Below are positions 33,309 to 41,850 of a stretch of DNA of 64,000 nt, piece after piece. The first letter of the stretch is position 1. Each line of letters opens with the position of its first letter. The notes below the pieces were generated by a model. It had not been told where the DNA came from and did no database searches. It saw nothing but the letters and a program-made list of their open reading frames with translations. Source of the DNA: JACVRN01 sp036403815. Its GTDB lineage: Bacteria; Acidobacteriota; Blastocatellia; Pyrinomonadales; Pyrinomonadaceae. The stretch covers positions 62,001-126,000 of the forward strand of contig DASWQH010000014.1 in assembly GCA_036403815.1 (NCBI GenBank). The letters are read 5' to 3'. The translations under genes and the position numbers were made by a program.

Positions 33309-34121
33309 TCTGAAAATCCTTCGAGTGATTTAGTGGAAAACGGTGATGCGCACGCTCATGTGCGCGAGGCCGAGTCTAGCACAGGTACACGTCCCAGTCT
33401 TGCGGGACGGCTTCTCTACTGGTGGTCGCTGTTTGTAGCCGCCATGCTGCTGCTTATCTTAGGCCCGCCGGTGCTTTTCGTATCGTGGCTGGCAAGGCAT
33501 AAAGAATGGGTTTACCCTTGGGCTAGATGGGGCGCTCGCCAGTGGCTGCGCTTAAGCGGTGCGAAGGTAAGGGTGCGCGGGCGCGAGCATCTTGACCCGA
33601 AACAATCTTACGTCTTTGTCATCAATCACCGCTCCTACTTGGATACGGCGACTGCTTTCTACTACCTGCGGCGGCGCATAGGTCTGCTTGCCAAGAAAGA
33701 GTTGTTGAAAGTGCCCATCCTGGGCTACGGCATGGGCTACGTGAATATCATGGCGATTGACCGCAGCAACCGCCAGCGCGCCCTGGTGACCGTACAGGCG
33801 GCAACCGAGCGCCTGCGCTCCGGCGTCTCCTTCGCCGTCTTTGCAGAAGGCACGCGCGCACGCCCCGGCAAGTTCCTGCCTTTCAAGAAGGGCGCGTTCT
33901 ACATGGCTAAGGACGCGGGCGTTCCGGTCGTGCCGGTGGCTATGAAGAATACGGATGTGCTGATGGGCAAGGGAACCGGCGTTGCGCGCCCCGGCACAAT
34001 CGAGATGGTGATTATGGAGCCGATTCCGACCAACGGACTCTCGACCGATGAGGACGTAGAGCAGTTAATCGAAAAGGCTCATTCGCGCATTGCCGAAGAG
34101 CTTTATGAAAAGCCCCGGTAG
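33297..34121 (+). CDS. plsC: 1-acyl-sn-glycerol-3-phosphate acyltransferase
   Basis: 274 residues. A transmembrane segment (LLYWWSLFVAAMLLLILGPPVLF, about 39-61) precedes the acyltransferase domain, with the catalytic NHRSYLD (H111, D116) and substrate-binding FAEGTR (EGTR 184-187). The enzyme makes phosphatidic acid at the inner membrane in phospholipid synthesis. The start at 33297 overlaps the divergent peptidase gene by 12 bases; ATG 33303 or a downstream GTG are alternatives. The final residues KPR and the TAG stop lie inside the first palindrome of class I element F. Confidence 0.88.
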   Translation: MAMHSENPSSDLVENGDAHAHVREAESSTGTRPSLAGRLLYWWSLFVAAMLLLILGPPVLFVSWLARHKEWVYPWARWGARQWLRLSGAKVRVRGREHLDPKQSYVFVINHRSYLDTATAFYYLRRRIGLLAKKELLKVPILGYGMGYVNIMAIDRSNRQRALVTVQAATERLRSGVSFAVFAEGTRARPGKFLPFKKGAFYMAKDAGVPVVPVAMKNTDVLMGKGTGVARPGTIEMVIMEPIPTNGLSTDEDVEQLIEKAHSRIAEELYEKPR

Positions 34122-34312
34122 GGGCGAAAGAATTTAGTCCATGACGTAAGTCATGGGAATTGAGCAGAAGAAAGATGAAAAAGCCCCGGCAGGGGCGCGC
34201 AGATTCTCAAGCATGGATTTCTTTCGACCCTGCCGGGGCTTCACAATTTTATTGCCGCATCATCCCCACGGCTCGCGCCGTGGGCTACAATCTTCCGCCC
34301 CTTGCAGGGGCT
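34109..34312. repeat. Class I palindromic element F (GCCCC family)
   Basis: Outer arms AAGCCCCGGTAGGGGCG (34109-34125, containing the plsC stop codon) and CGCCCCTTGCAGGGGCT (-34312). Inner pair AAGCCCCGGCAGGGGCG and CGACCCTGCCGGGGCTT. Hairpins CCATGACGTAAGTCATGG and CCCACGGCTCGCGCCGTGGG. It lies between convergent genes. Confidence 0.85.
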
Positions 34313-34322
34313 AAAATGCGCT

Positions 34323-35120
34323 CTATGGCTTCTTCAGTGGAGGCGGGGACGGGGCGAGCGTATCCGCTTTGGGAAGCATCTCGTCAATCGGCGGGTGCGC
34401 GTAATTCGTGAAGCGTATGCGCATGCGTATGCGCGTGACTCGTCCGCTCGATAAGACCAGATTATCATCAGCATAGGTGAGCGACGGAAACCAGTAGCCC
34501 CCATCCATCTGCTCGCGGTAGGTCTCGAAGGTGGGAAAGCGTTGCTTGCCTTCAGGCACCCCCTTGCCTTTGGCTTTAACCAATTGCATGTCGTGGTCGT
34601 CTATCCAGATGCGCCCCTGAAAGAATCGCTCGGTTGACTTCTTAGGGTCTGGCATGATCTTCGGCTGAACATCGAAGACATAAGTGTCTATTTCGTCAAC
34701 GTGCTCGCGCCCGACGTAGGTGAACTGGTAGCGGTCAATCTTTCCGGCCTCGACCGCAAAAATCTCTATCGTATTGAGGTCTTCAAAGTCTATGGGGTCT
34801 AGCTTGAGGGTCGGCATGGGAAAGGTGATGATCTTCTCTCGCTGGTTGCCCTGCGAGTCGAAGGTCAGATAAGAGACGCGATGGTATTCGCCTGTGACCT
34901 GCCCGCCCATGCCAATACTTTGAATCACGGCGTCGCGCTTGAGGCCGTAGCCATTAAGTACACTGCGAAACGCAGCCTCTTTTGCCTTGAACGCGGCCAG
35001 GATGCGTTCAACGTCCGAGCCGTTGGCAGTCTGTGTCTGAGCCGAAATTTTTGTGAAGGGCGCATTCGAGAGAAAGCAAAGCACAAGCGCTGCGAGCGTA
35101 GAGAGGAGTAAGGGTTTCAT
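34323..35120 (-). CDS. Exported LolA-like (outer-membrane lipoprotein-sorting) protein
   Basis: 265 residues with a signal peptide (LLLSTLAALVLCFLSNAPFTKISAQ). The mature part resembles LolA/LolB-fold proteins: DVERILAAFKAKEAAFRSVLNGY, IDDHDMQLVKAKGKGVPEG and a final FWFPS-like segment (GYWFPSLTYADDNL). True LolA carries lipoproteins across the periplasm; this group is common in Acidobacteria and the exact role is not known. It ends against element F and converges on plsC. Confidence 0.75.
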   Translation of the reverse strand: MKPLLLSTLAALVLCFLSNAPFTKISAQTQTANGSDVERILAAFKAKEAAFRSVLNGYGLKRDAVIQSIGMGGQVTGEYHRVSYLTFDSQGNQREKIITFPMPTLKLDPIDFEDLNTIEIFAVEAGKIDRYQFTYVGREHVDEIDTYVFDVQPKIMPDPKKSTERFFQGRIWIDDHDMQLVKAKGKGVPEGKQRFPTFETYREQMDGGYWFPSLTYADDNLVLSSGRVTRIRMRIRFTNYAHPPIDEMLPKADTLAPSPPPLKKP

Positions 35121-35380
35121 GGTAGTTTGAAAATCTCTTTTTGTAAGATGTTTCTGCCGGGCCGGGGTGAGCGCATCCCGCTGGAAGTTTAGAGCACGGG
35201 CAAACCGCGACAGAGTTTTTATTCCGGCTGTATTCTGCCAGAACCGTGGGGTACACGTCCACTTTTCAGGAAGCTTTTCCGTGAGAATGCAGGGCGGAAG
35301 TTATGCTATACTTGCAGACAGCTTTTTGTATCATCCGTAACCTTTCGAACGAAAATTAGTTCCAAGTCCTCGCTAACTTT

Positions 35381-38300
35381 ATGGCCCGTATTTTAACTAA
35401 TCAGACGGCCACGACGGACACACTCGTCCTTGCCACGCGCTCGGTCGAGCGTGGCGACCTGCTCGGCGCTCAAAAACTTCTTCTGGATTTAATCAAGGAG
35501 AGTTTGGACGGGCCTGCGAGCGAGCGACAGGTTCTGGCGCGCACGCTTCTAACGGAAGTTTACGAAGGACTTGGGCAGTACGCGGAAGCGGGCGAGATTC
35601 TTTCCGTCTATAACATACACGCGCTTGATCTATATCCTGCTCACCTGCGCGGCATCATCCTTCTGGCCTTCGGCTCGCACGCTTACTGGCATAACGATTT
35701 TCCACGCTCCGTCACGCTCCTGAATCGCTCGCGCGAATGTCTGGAGCCGACCGGCGACGTAGCCAATCTGGCGCGCGCGCATCACTGTCTGGGGCGCACC
35801 TATTGGGCGCTCGACGAGATTCATCTGGCGCGCGAGCACTATGAGCTGAGCATAGAGTGGGGACGACGCGCCCGCGTTGACCGTGCGCTCGCCATCACCT
35901 ACATGAATCTGGGCATAGTCGCGCGCCACGAAGGCGATCTGGATGAAGCAGGAATGTGTTACCGGCGCGCACTACGCCTCCTGCGCAACACTACGGATGA
36001 TGTCACGCGCGCACGCCTACAGAATAACCTCTGCGTGATGCATCACTATCAGGGCAACTTCTACGAGGCTGCCAACGCCGCGCATCGCGCTCTAGAGCAT
36101 CTCACAGGGCATCACAACGATCTTCTGCTCGGCATGATTCACAACAACATGGCACTGTCCGCGCTGCACACAGGCGAATGGGCTAAGTCGGAAAGCTTCG
36201 TGCAGCGAGCGCTTGGAATTGCGCGTGCCTCGCAAGACCGTCTGGGCGAAGGCCGTTACACGGAGACCCTTGGCACCCTGCGCGGCCATCAGGGACGCGT
36301 GCATGAGGCGAACGAGCTGCTGCGCGCCGCGCTTGAGCTTTCAACAGAGGTCGGAAGCAAGAAGGACGAGGCCGCCGCTCTGCTTTCGCTGGCAAGGCTC
36401 TGGCTGGGTGCGCGAAACACGCATCTGGCTCTGACCTACGCGCGCAAGGCGCGTGATCTGGCGCGTGAGATTAATGACGAAAGGTTCTCATCGGAAGCGG
36501 CTCTGCTGATGGTCGAAGGGTATCGTCGCAGCGACAAGTGGATGCCTGCCGAAGACTGGATGAGAATCGCGCAGGAGGAGCTTGAGAACCTGCCGTATCC
36601 TTATTTGGACGCTGTGCTGCAACGCAACACAGCCAACTTCATCTCGCGTCGGCGCGACCCGTCGCGCGGCGAGCGTCTTTTCCGCCAGACGGAAGAGGCC
36701 TTCCGCTCTATGAACGCGGCCTATCAGGCTGCCCTGACAATCTTCGAGCACGGCGAGAGTCTGGCGCGGCGCGGCGAGTATCCGACGGCGCACCAGCGAT
36801 TTACAGAGGCCGCGCAACAGTTTCAAGCGGTTGGCGCAAGCCTTGACGCCGAGCGTGCAGAGGAAGAGGCGCGACATTCAGCCGAGCGCATGGATGCGTG
36901 GCAGATTGCTCCGTCGCCTTCGATTAATCTGATTCCGCCGGACGTTGCGCCGCTCATCATGCAGATTCTGGATGCGGCATCAGGCCGTGAGCGTCTTTTG
37001 CGCGAACTGATGTTTGCGGCCAAGAACGCGCTCGCCGCACGCGGCGCAGCCGTCTTCGTGGCCGATGACGACGGCCATCTTTACGCGCAGGCGACCATTG
37101 ATCTGGATGAGAAGGCGCGTGCCGAAGCGGTTACGGCAACCGCGCGTCATCTTGAAGCAAAAGATAAGCCTTCCGGCGGCACGCACGCCGATGCGTCGCC
37201 CGCGCGCGAGGGCGGCGCTTCCTCTTCCACTACCATCGCAGACGATCTTTGCCGCACGCTTGCGCCCCGTCGCAACGGAGGAGCTTTCGTGCTTTACCTC
37301 AGACAACCTGCGCCTCTTAGCGAACGCCGAGCCGAAACCTTAGACGCGCTCGTAGGGGTTGCGCGCCTGGCCTTGCAGATGCTCGATCTGAGGACGGACA
37401 TACGGCGCGTGCGTCCCTTGAATGCCGCGACCGTTTTGCCTCTGGCTTCGGGTCTCTTCCCCAATATCATCGCCACCAGCTTTGCCATGCGTGATGTGCT
37501 GGCGCGTATGGAGCGGCTCAAAGATTCTGAAGCGACAGTGCTTGTGCTGGGCGAATCGGGCACGGGCAAAGAGCTGATTGCGCGCTCGCTTCATGAAGAG
37601 AGCCAGCGGCGTGACAAAATCTTCCTGCCCTTTAACTGCTCGGCTGCGCCGAGGGAGCTGGTCGAAAGCCAGCTCTTCGGCCACAAGCGCGGGACGTTCA
37701 CGGGAGCCGTCAACGACCAGCGCGGCATCATTCGCGCAGCCGAAGGCGGCACGCTCTTTCTGGACGAGATAGGCGATCTGGCGCTGGATGCCCAACCCAA
37801 GCTCTTGAGATTTCTACAGGGCGGCGAGATTATGCCTTTGGGCGAAGCGCCCAGAAAAGTTAACGTGCGGGTGATTGCCGCCACCAACCGCGACCTTGAA
37901 GAAGACGTGCGCGAGGGACGCTTCCGCGAAGACCTCTTCTATCGCCTCAACACGTTCGTCATCAAAGTGCCGCCGCTTCGCGAGCGCCCGGAAGATATTC
38001 CGCTGCTGGCCTCCTTTTATTTCGAGGACGCCTGTCGTCGCCACAACCGGCAGCTTGTGGGCATCACTCCCGAAGCCATGATCTATCTGGCGCGCTACCA
38101 GTGGCCGGGCAACGTCAGACAGCTACGCAGCGAGATCGAGCGCATTGTTGTTTTCGCCGAAGATGGACAATCGGTAGGGACTGACTTGCTCTCACCGGAG
38201 ATTTTGCGCGCTGCCTCTGCGACTTCGCCCGTGCGCTTCCAGTTGGATTTCTCGAAGCCCATCAACTTCAAAGAGATTATGATGGATGTAGAGCGCCAGC

Positions 38301-38449
38301 TTTTGACGGAAGCCCTGGCGCGCCAGAGCGGCAACTCTACGCGTGCCGCAGAGTTGCTGGGCTTGCGTCGTCAGACCTTCACCTACAAGCTTCGCCGCTT
38401 TGATATAGAGCATCCGGCACTGGACGGCGCGGACGAAGACGATGCATGA
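35381..38449 (+). CDS. Sigma-54-dependent transcriptional activator with TPR and GAF-like input domains
   Basis: 1022 residues. The first 500 are TPR-like repeats (AHHCLGRTYWALDEIHLAREHYE, ITYMNLGIVARHEGDLDEAGMCY). A GAF-like region follows (about 535-670). The sigma-54 AAA+ domain has Walker A GESGTGKE (724-731), the loop GTFTGA (771-776, where most members have GAFTGA), Walker B GGTLFLDEIGDL (about 789-800) and YQWPGNVRQL. The end is a Fis-type helix-turn-helix (NSTRAAELLGLRRQTFTYKL). It contacts sigma-54 polymerase and opens promoters in response to a signal sensed by the N-terminal half. A secreted peptide gene and a degenerate relative follow on the same strand. Confidence 0.92.
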   Translation: MARILTNQTATTDTLVLATRSVERGDLLGAQKLLLDLIKESLDGPASERQVLARTLLTEVYEGLGQYAEAGEILSVYNIHALDLYPAHLRGIILLAFGSHAYWHNDFPRSVTLLNRSRECLEPTGDVANLARAHHCLGRTYWALDEIHLAREHYELSIEWGRRARVDRALAITYMNLGIVARHEGDLDEAGMCYRRALRLLRNTTDDVTRARLQNNLCVMHHYQGNFYEAANAAHRALEHLTGHHNDLLLGMIHNNMALSALHTGEWAKSESFVQRALGIARASQDRLGEGRYTETLGTLRGHQGRVHEANELLRAALELSTEVGSKKDEAAALLSLARLWLGARNTHLALTYARKARDLAREINDERFSSEAALLMVEGYRRSDKWMPAEDWMRIAQEELENLPYPYLDAVLQRNTANFISRRRDPSRGERLFRQTEEAFRSMNAAYQAALTIFEHGESLARRGEYPTAHQRFTEAAQQFQAVGASLDAERAEEEARHSAERMDAWQIAPSPSINLIPPDVAPLIMQILDAASGRERLLRELMFAAKNALAARGAAVFVADDDGHLYAQATIDLDEKARAEAVTATARHLEAKDKPSGGTHADASPAREGGASSSTTIADDLCRTLAPRRNGGAFVLYLRQPAPLSERRAETLDALVGVARLALQMLDLRTDIRRVRPLNAATVLPLASGLFPNIIATSFAMRDVLARMERLKDSEATVLVLGESGTGKELIARSLHEESQRRDKIFLPFNCSAAPRELVESQLFGHKRGTFTGAVNDQRGIIRAAEGGTLFLDEIGDLALDAQPKLLRFLQGGEIMPLGEAPRKVNVRVIAATNRDLEEDVREGRFREDLFYRLNTFVIKVPPLRERPEDIPLLASFYFEDACRRHNRQLVGITPEAMIYLARYQWPGNVRQLRSEIERIVVFAEDGQSVGTDLLSPEILRAASATSPVRFQLDFSKPINFKEIMMDVERQLLTEALARQSGNSTRAAELLGLRRQTFTYKLRRFDIEHPALDGADEDDA

Positions 38450-38749
38450 CGAAGATAGCGCAAAATTTTTTGCACCTTCACGTAAAATCTCTTTCACAGC
38501 CTCTAACACTTCATAAGCAGATAACTTAATCTCTCTCTGCACACCCACATTCAAGAGCCTGCGCCGCAAAAAACCTGTCGATTCCCAGTTTTCAGCTTCC
38601 TGACCAATTTGCGCGGAAAGCCCTGTTTTACTGGCCTTTGTGTCTACAAGAGCCTTCCAGCCTGCTCTGGCACAAGCCTTGTTATAGAGAGAGCGAGACG
38701 GACGCGCCTTCACACGTCGGTCGCTTGATTTAGATTTACCGGAATACAT
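38450..38749 (-). pseudogene. Possible gene remnant antisense to the activator's end
   Basis: About 100 codons on the minus strand beyond the activator stop read as plausible protein (ENWESTGFLRRRLLNVGVQR, IKLSAYEVLEAVKEIL), and the frame continues into the antisense of the activator to 38192. No ribosome binding site is visible and no family is recognised. It may be a remnant of an inserted gene, or chance. Confidence 0.25.
38668..38683 (+). promoter_or_regulatory. Possible sigma-54 promoter before the secreted peptide gene
   Basis: TGGCACAAGCCTTGTT matches the -24/-12 consensus TGGCAC-N5-TTGC except for T in place of the -12 C. It points at the secreted-peptide gene about 100 bases downstream, and the preceding gene is a sigma-54 activator. 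Single-site match, so weak. Confidence 0.3.
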
Positions 38750-38781
38750 AAAAAGGAAATGAGAGGGGAATAGAGAAAATA

Positions 38782-39048
38782 ATGGGCAGCATGAAGAAGT
38801 TTTTTGTAATTACATTAATGGCTTTGGTGATTGGCCTGGGCACGCCAGCCACCTTCGCCGATGGGACAGCAGAATCGCCGGGCATCAGGAGCACGACGAC
38901 CACCGAGACGACAATCGCCAGAGACGAGGCGAGCGGTGGTACGACGGTGTCAGCAGATGGAACGGCTGAGTCTCCTGGTATCAAGGGCGTCGCAGAATCA
39001 CCCGGCATTATGGCAACATTTCTTATCTATCTGGACGTGATTATTTAG
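38782..39048 (+). CDS. Small secreted peptide with AESPGI repeats
   Basis: 88 residues. MKKFFVITLMALVIGLGTPATFA is a clear signal peptide. The mature part has three repeats, DGTAESPGIR, DGTAESPGIK and VAESPGIMA, separated by a Thr-rich linker, and a hydrophobic end (MATFLIYLDVII). No family recognised. Lying between a sigma-54 activator and a degenerate sigma-54 AAA protein on the same strand, it may be the output or signal of that module; this is inference. Start may be ATG 38782 or 38791. Confidence 0.65.
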   Translation: MGSMKKFFVITLMALVIGLGTPATFADGTAESPGIRSTTTTETTIARDEASGGTTVSADGTAESPGIKGVAESPGIMATFLIYLDVII

Positions 39049-39119
39049 TCGAATTCGCAATGAAAGACGAAAGTCAGTTCCCTCGCTTCTGATGTTCGCT
39101 CTGTACAAGAGGAGAACCG

Positions 39120-39722
39120 ATGAGAGACAAAGTGGAAGCACTGGCTGATTGGAGAACCGATACATCACGATTACGTTCCTCATATCGGCGGCTGGCGGTC
39201 TCCCGCCTTCCCGTGAATCTCTACAGCGCACGAGCGCAATCGCAACGTAGAGCGGCTATGTTGCTGCACGGGATAGAAGGCGGGGCAGGCCCGTGGGAGG
39301 AGCTTGATGGCATCCAGCTTGCCGATGACACGCGCGGCGACCGCACGTCAGTCCTACTGGGCGGGACGGCGGGCGGCGTCGCGCTCCCTTTCAAGACAGG
39401 GTTGATTGCGGCTGCCAGCACGGGCACGCTTTTTCTGAAGAACATAGAAAAGCTGCCCGCCGCGGCACGCCACGTCCTCTGTAGCATCATAGAGGCGGGA
39501 CGCTACACCCCCTTGGGCGACCCTTACCCGCGTCCCGTCAACTGTCGAATAATGGTCGCCACGCGCCAACCCCTTGCCATGATGGCGCGCGGCTACATCA
39601 TCGAATGGGGGCTGGCCGACGCGCTCGGACACATCAGCCTCCGCGCCGAAACCGTCATACGCGCCCTAGCGGCGGACGAGATTATCAACAAACACCCCGG
39701 CACCTTTGCCGCCGCAAGCTGA
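39120..39722 (+). CDS. Degenerate sigma-54-activator AAA domain protein (probable pseudoenzyme)
   Basis: 200 residues. Residues about 78-175 align by eye with the AAA domain of the activator at 35381: GTLFLKNIEKLPAAARHVL against GTLFLDEIGDLALDAQPKL, then RYTPLGDPYPRPVNCRIMVATRQ against EIMPLGEAPRKVNVRVIAATNR. The Walker B DE is replaced by KN, no Walker A is found, the GAFTGA loop is lost, and the DNA-binding domain is absent. It should therefore not hydrolyse ATP or remodel sigma-54, but could bind the activator and poison or tune its ring. GAGGAGA lies 6 bases before ATG 39120. Confidence 0.72.
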   Translation: MRDKVEALADWRTDTSRLRSSYRRLAVSRLPVNLYSARAQSQRRAAMLLHGIEGGAGPWEELDGIQLADDTRGDRTSVLLGGTAGGVALPFKTGLIAAASTGTLFLKNIEKLPAAARHVLCSIIEAGRYTPLGDPYPRPVNCRIMVATRQPLAMMARGYIIEWGLADALGHISLRAETVIRALAADEIINKHPGTFAAAS

Positions 39723-39750
39723 GAGAGGCTACAGGGCAAAGAAAAACGGT

Positions 39751-39785
39751 GACGCCTGATCTCCCACCATAGACCGGGCGTCACC
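39751..39785. repeat. Direct repeat copy 1 (hairpin GACGCC...GGCGTC)
   Basis: A 35-base sequence GACGCCTGATCTCCCACC...CCGGGCGTCACC that folds as GGTGACGCC/GGCGTCACC. An almost identical copy (two differences) lies at 41789-41823 in the same orientation. The two bracket an AT-rich three-gene segment. As a hairpin it may also terminate the preceding gene. Confidence 0.8.
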
Positions 39786-39849
39786 GGGAAATTTCACAAC
39801 TTAGTACATTCTCTGAAAAGTTAAATTTGATGCGATAAGGAGACCTTAC

Positions 39850-40449
39850 GTGAATCGCCTTGCCATAATACTGCTTACAATCATTCTTGGAGCTGTTGGG
39901 ATGGTTATTGGAGCGTCAAAGAATAAGAGAAGCGCCGTAAATTCTAAGACTATCCCTGCGCAGCAGGATGCGCCAGATATTATTGATGGCGCAAAAAATC
40001 CTGGGATGATTCCCGACCGCGTTGCATATGCTTTACTGCTGCGTCTTATTGCTAATCGCCAAACAGAGGAAGAGAAAGGCCGAATTCGCGCTTACATCCG
40101 GCAGCTAGGGATTGGTAAACCTTGCTGTGGACAGAATCCATCACTTGGGACACAAGAGACCGATATTGATGCTCTCATTACACTAGCAGAAGAGTTTCAG
40201 CAGCGTGTTACCGTGTTGGATGAGATGGCAAAAGAAATCAGAGACAAAAACAGACTAGAGCAAAATGCAGTGACCAAAGAAAAATTCAAAAATCAATTGA
40301 AGAAGTTGCAAAAGCAGAAGGAAAGAATCATTGATGAAACCATAGCTTTATTGCCGGCCCGGTTAAGCGAAAGCGGAATGAAAAAAGTGCGGCAGCATGT
40401 CAAGGAACGCGTCAAGCTCAACGCTAAGTTGAGGCTTTCTTCTAATTAA
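39850..40449 (+). CDS. Exported helical protein of unknown function
   Basis: 199 residues starting at GTG 39850 with AAGGAG 7 bases upstream. An N-terminal signal or anchor (LAIILLTIILGAVGMVIGA) is followed by DIIDGAKNPGMIPDRVAYALLLRLIANR, a CC pair (GKPCCGQN), and a long charged helical region likely to be coiled-coil (EEFQQRVTVLDEMAKEIRDKNRLEQ, KEKFKNQLKKLQKQKERII). No named family. First of three genes inside the segment bracketed by 35-base direct repeats. Confidence 0.65.
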   Translation: MNRLAIILLTIILGAVGMVIGASKNKRSAVNSKTIPAQQDAPDIIDGAKNPGMIPDRVAYALLLRLIANRQTEEEKGRIRAYIRQLGIGKPCCGQNPSLGTQETDIDALITLAEEFQQRVTVLDEMAKEIRDKNRLEQNAVTKEKFKNQLKKLQKQKERIIDETIALLPARLSESGMKKVRQHVKERVKLNAKLRLSSN

Positions 40450-40492
40450 CAATAAGTCGGTAACCCTTTGCGATAGATAAATTCTTTATGCA

Positions 40493-41410
40493 ATGGAGGT
40501 AATCATAACACCGATAAAAGGTGCCGGGTTAGCGCAGAAACGGCAAAGAGGAACAAACAAGGTGGGATTTCGGATATTCGCTATCCTGCTGTTTCTAACT
40601 ATCGGCGCGATAAGACCAGCTTTTAGTCAAACCGATTATTCAACTGTGTGGATTGATGATACTCAAGCGGAAGACGGTATTGTATACGTCGTTGGTGCCG
40701 GGGTTACAGAGAATGACTATACAAATGACGATGCAGTAGAAGTAGAAACTACTCTTACAAGTCCAAGTGGGCGAACCATAGCAGGTGTTGCAGATGGTGA
40801 TATAGCAGCGCGGGCCGAGGTGAGATTACCGTGGGATTGGAATGATACTGGTATTTTCTCCCTCAGAGCTTATCATTCATCGCTTTGTGAGTTTGAGGGC
40901 GGTTTCGCGGGAGAGCCAGGCTATAGGCTTCCGATAATGGGCGTGAATATTCGTATTCGCCCTCAATATCCTTATACCCCATTTTACAGGTGCGGCCTTT
41001 CAAGAAATACGTTCATGGATCGTACTTTTGAAACAGGAGATGTAAATAGCCTTGATTACTATGACGTGGGACAGATAAGCCCAAATACTTGTGGCTATAA
41101 AATATGCCCTTATGGAGAGGAGGAATACTGTTATAAACCCTCAAGAGGACAACAGACATACGAGCTTAAAGGTGTTTCTGCTAGTCTAGGTTCCAAGACA
41201 AAGACGCAAACGCTCGCACACTATTTTAAGATTAGAAAAGATTTAGAGTCAGTGAATCTTAAGCTACCTGAGAATCCTTGTTGGAAGTTTCTTAGAGTAA
41301 ACTATATGATAATTATGGATCCCTGGCTGGGAGCAGTTGGCGTGTGCGCACGTTTCGGCCCAAAGCTGCCTTATGATAATTCTCCTCCAGGGAATCCATG
41401 TGCCCTTTAG
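40493..41410 (+). CDS. Secreted cysteine-rich protein of unknown function
   Basis: 305 residues. The N-terminus has a basic stretch then IFAILLFLTIGAIRPAFSQ, a signal peptide. The mature protein begins with a beta-rich region (TVWIDDTQAEDGIVYVVGAGV, VEVETTLTSPSGRTIAGV) and has about nine cysteines, several in NTCGYKICPYGEEEYCY, suggesting disulfides. No family recognised. The start could be an internal codon nearer the hydrophobic segment. Composition is AT-rich compared with the flanking genes. Confidence 0.6.
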   Translation: MEVIITPIKGAGLAQKRQRGTNKVGFRIFAILLFLTIGAIRPAFSQTDYSTVWIDDTQAEDGIVYVVGAGVTENDYTNDDAVEVETTLTSPSGRTIAGVADGDIAARAEVRLPWDWNDTGIFSLRAYHSSLCEFEGGFAGEPGYRLPIMGVNIRIRPQYPYTPFYRCGLSRNTFMDRTFETGDVNSLDYYDVGQISPNTCGYKICPYGEEEYCYKPSRGQQTYELKGVSASLGSKTKTQTLAHYFKIRKDLESVNLKLPENPCWKFLRVNYMIIMDPWLGAVGVCARFGPKLPYDNSPPGNPCAL

Positions 41411-41516
41411 TAGGCATTGGGCTTATTCTTAGACAGAATTGGAATCGGTTCAATGAGGTACTGTATTAATAGTAATCGCTACTATGGTATACCGAACATC
41501 TTATAGAGAGGCTTAG

Positions 41517-41738
41517 ATGCGAATCTTAACCACAGTGGGGTTTCTATTTGTTCTTATAGGTATGGCTCTATTTTTCTTTACGAATACTATAAGCGAATGG
41601 ACTGCTGTGGGCTATTTCAGGCTATTAGGGGAAAAGCTTCATTATCCTTCTGTCCTGAAATTTTACGGTATAGCAGGCATAATTCTGATGATTATCGGGA
41701 GCATAATTGGGGTTTTAGGTGTGCTCACCGGTATATAA
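41517..41738 (+). CDS. Small two-helix membrane protein
   Basis: 73 residues with two transmembrane helices (LTTVGFLFVLIGMALFFFT and FYGIAGIILMIIGSIIGVLGVL). Function unknown. It is the last gene before the second 35-base direct repeat. Confidence 0.55.
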   Translation: MRILTTVGFLFVLIGMALFFFTNTISEWTAVGYFRLLGEKLHYPSVLKFYGIAGIILMIIGSIIGVLGVLTGI

Positions 41739-41788
41739 TTGATCTGGGATATTAACTTCTGCAAATAATATTTCTGCCGAATGCTTGG

Positions 41789-41823
41789 GACGCCTGATCT
41801 CCCACCAAAGGCCGGGCGTCACC
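41789..41823. repeat. Direct repeat copy 2
   Basis: Second copy of the 35-base sequence at 39751-39785, same orientation, differing at two positions. It is placed after the small membrane protein gene and before mqnD on the opposite strand. Confidence 0.8.
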
Positions 41824-41850
41824 CATTGGTTCTTAAACTTTAACAATCTT

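Noticed and set aside
38192..38749. 185-codon frame antisense to the activator's end as a complete gene
   Set aside because: Its last 86 codons are a shadow of the activator; only the part beyond 38450 is listed, as a low-confidence remnant.
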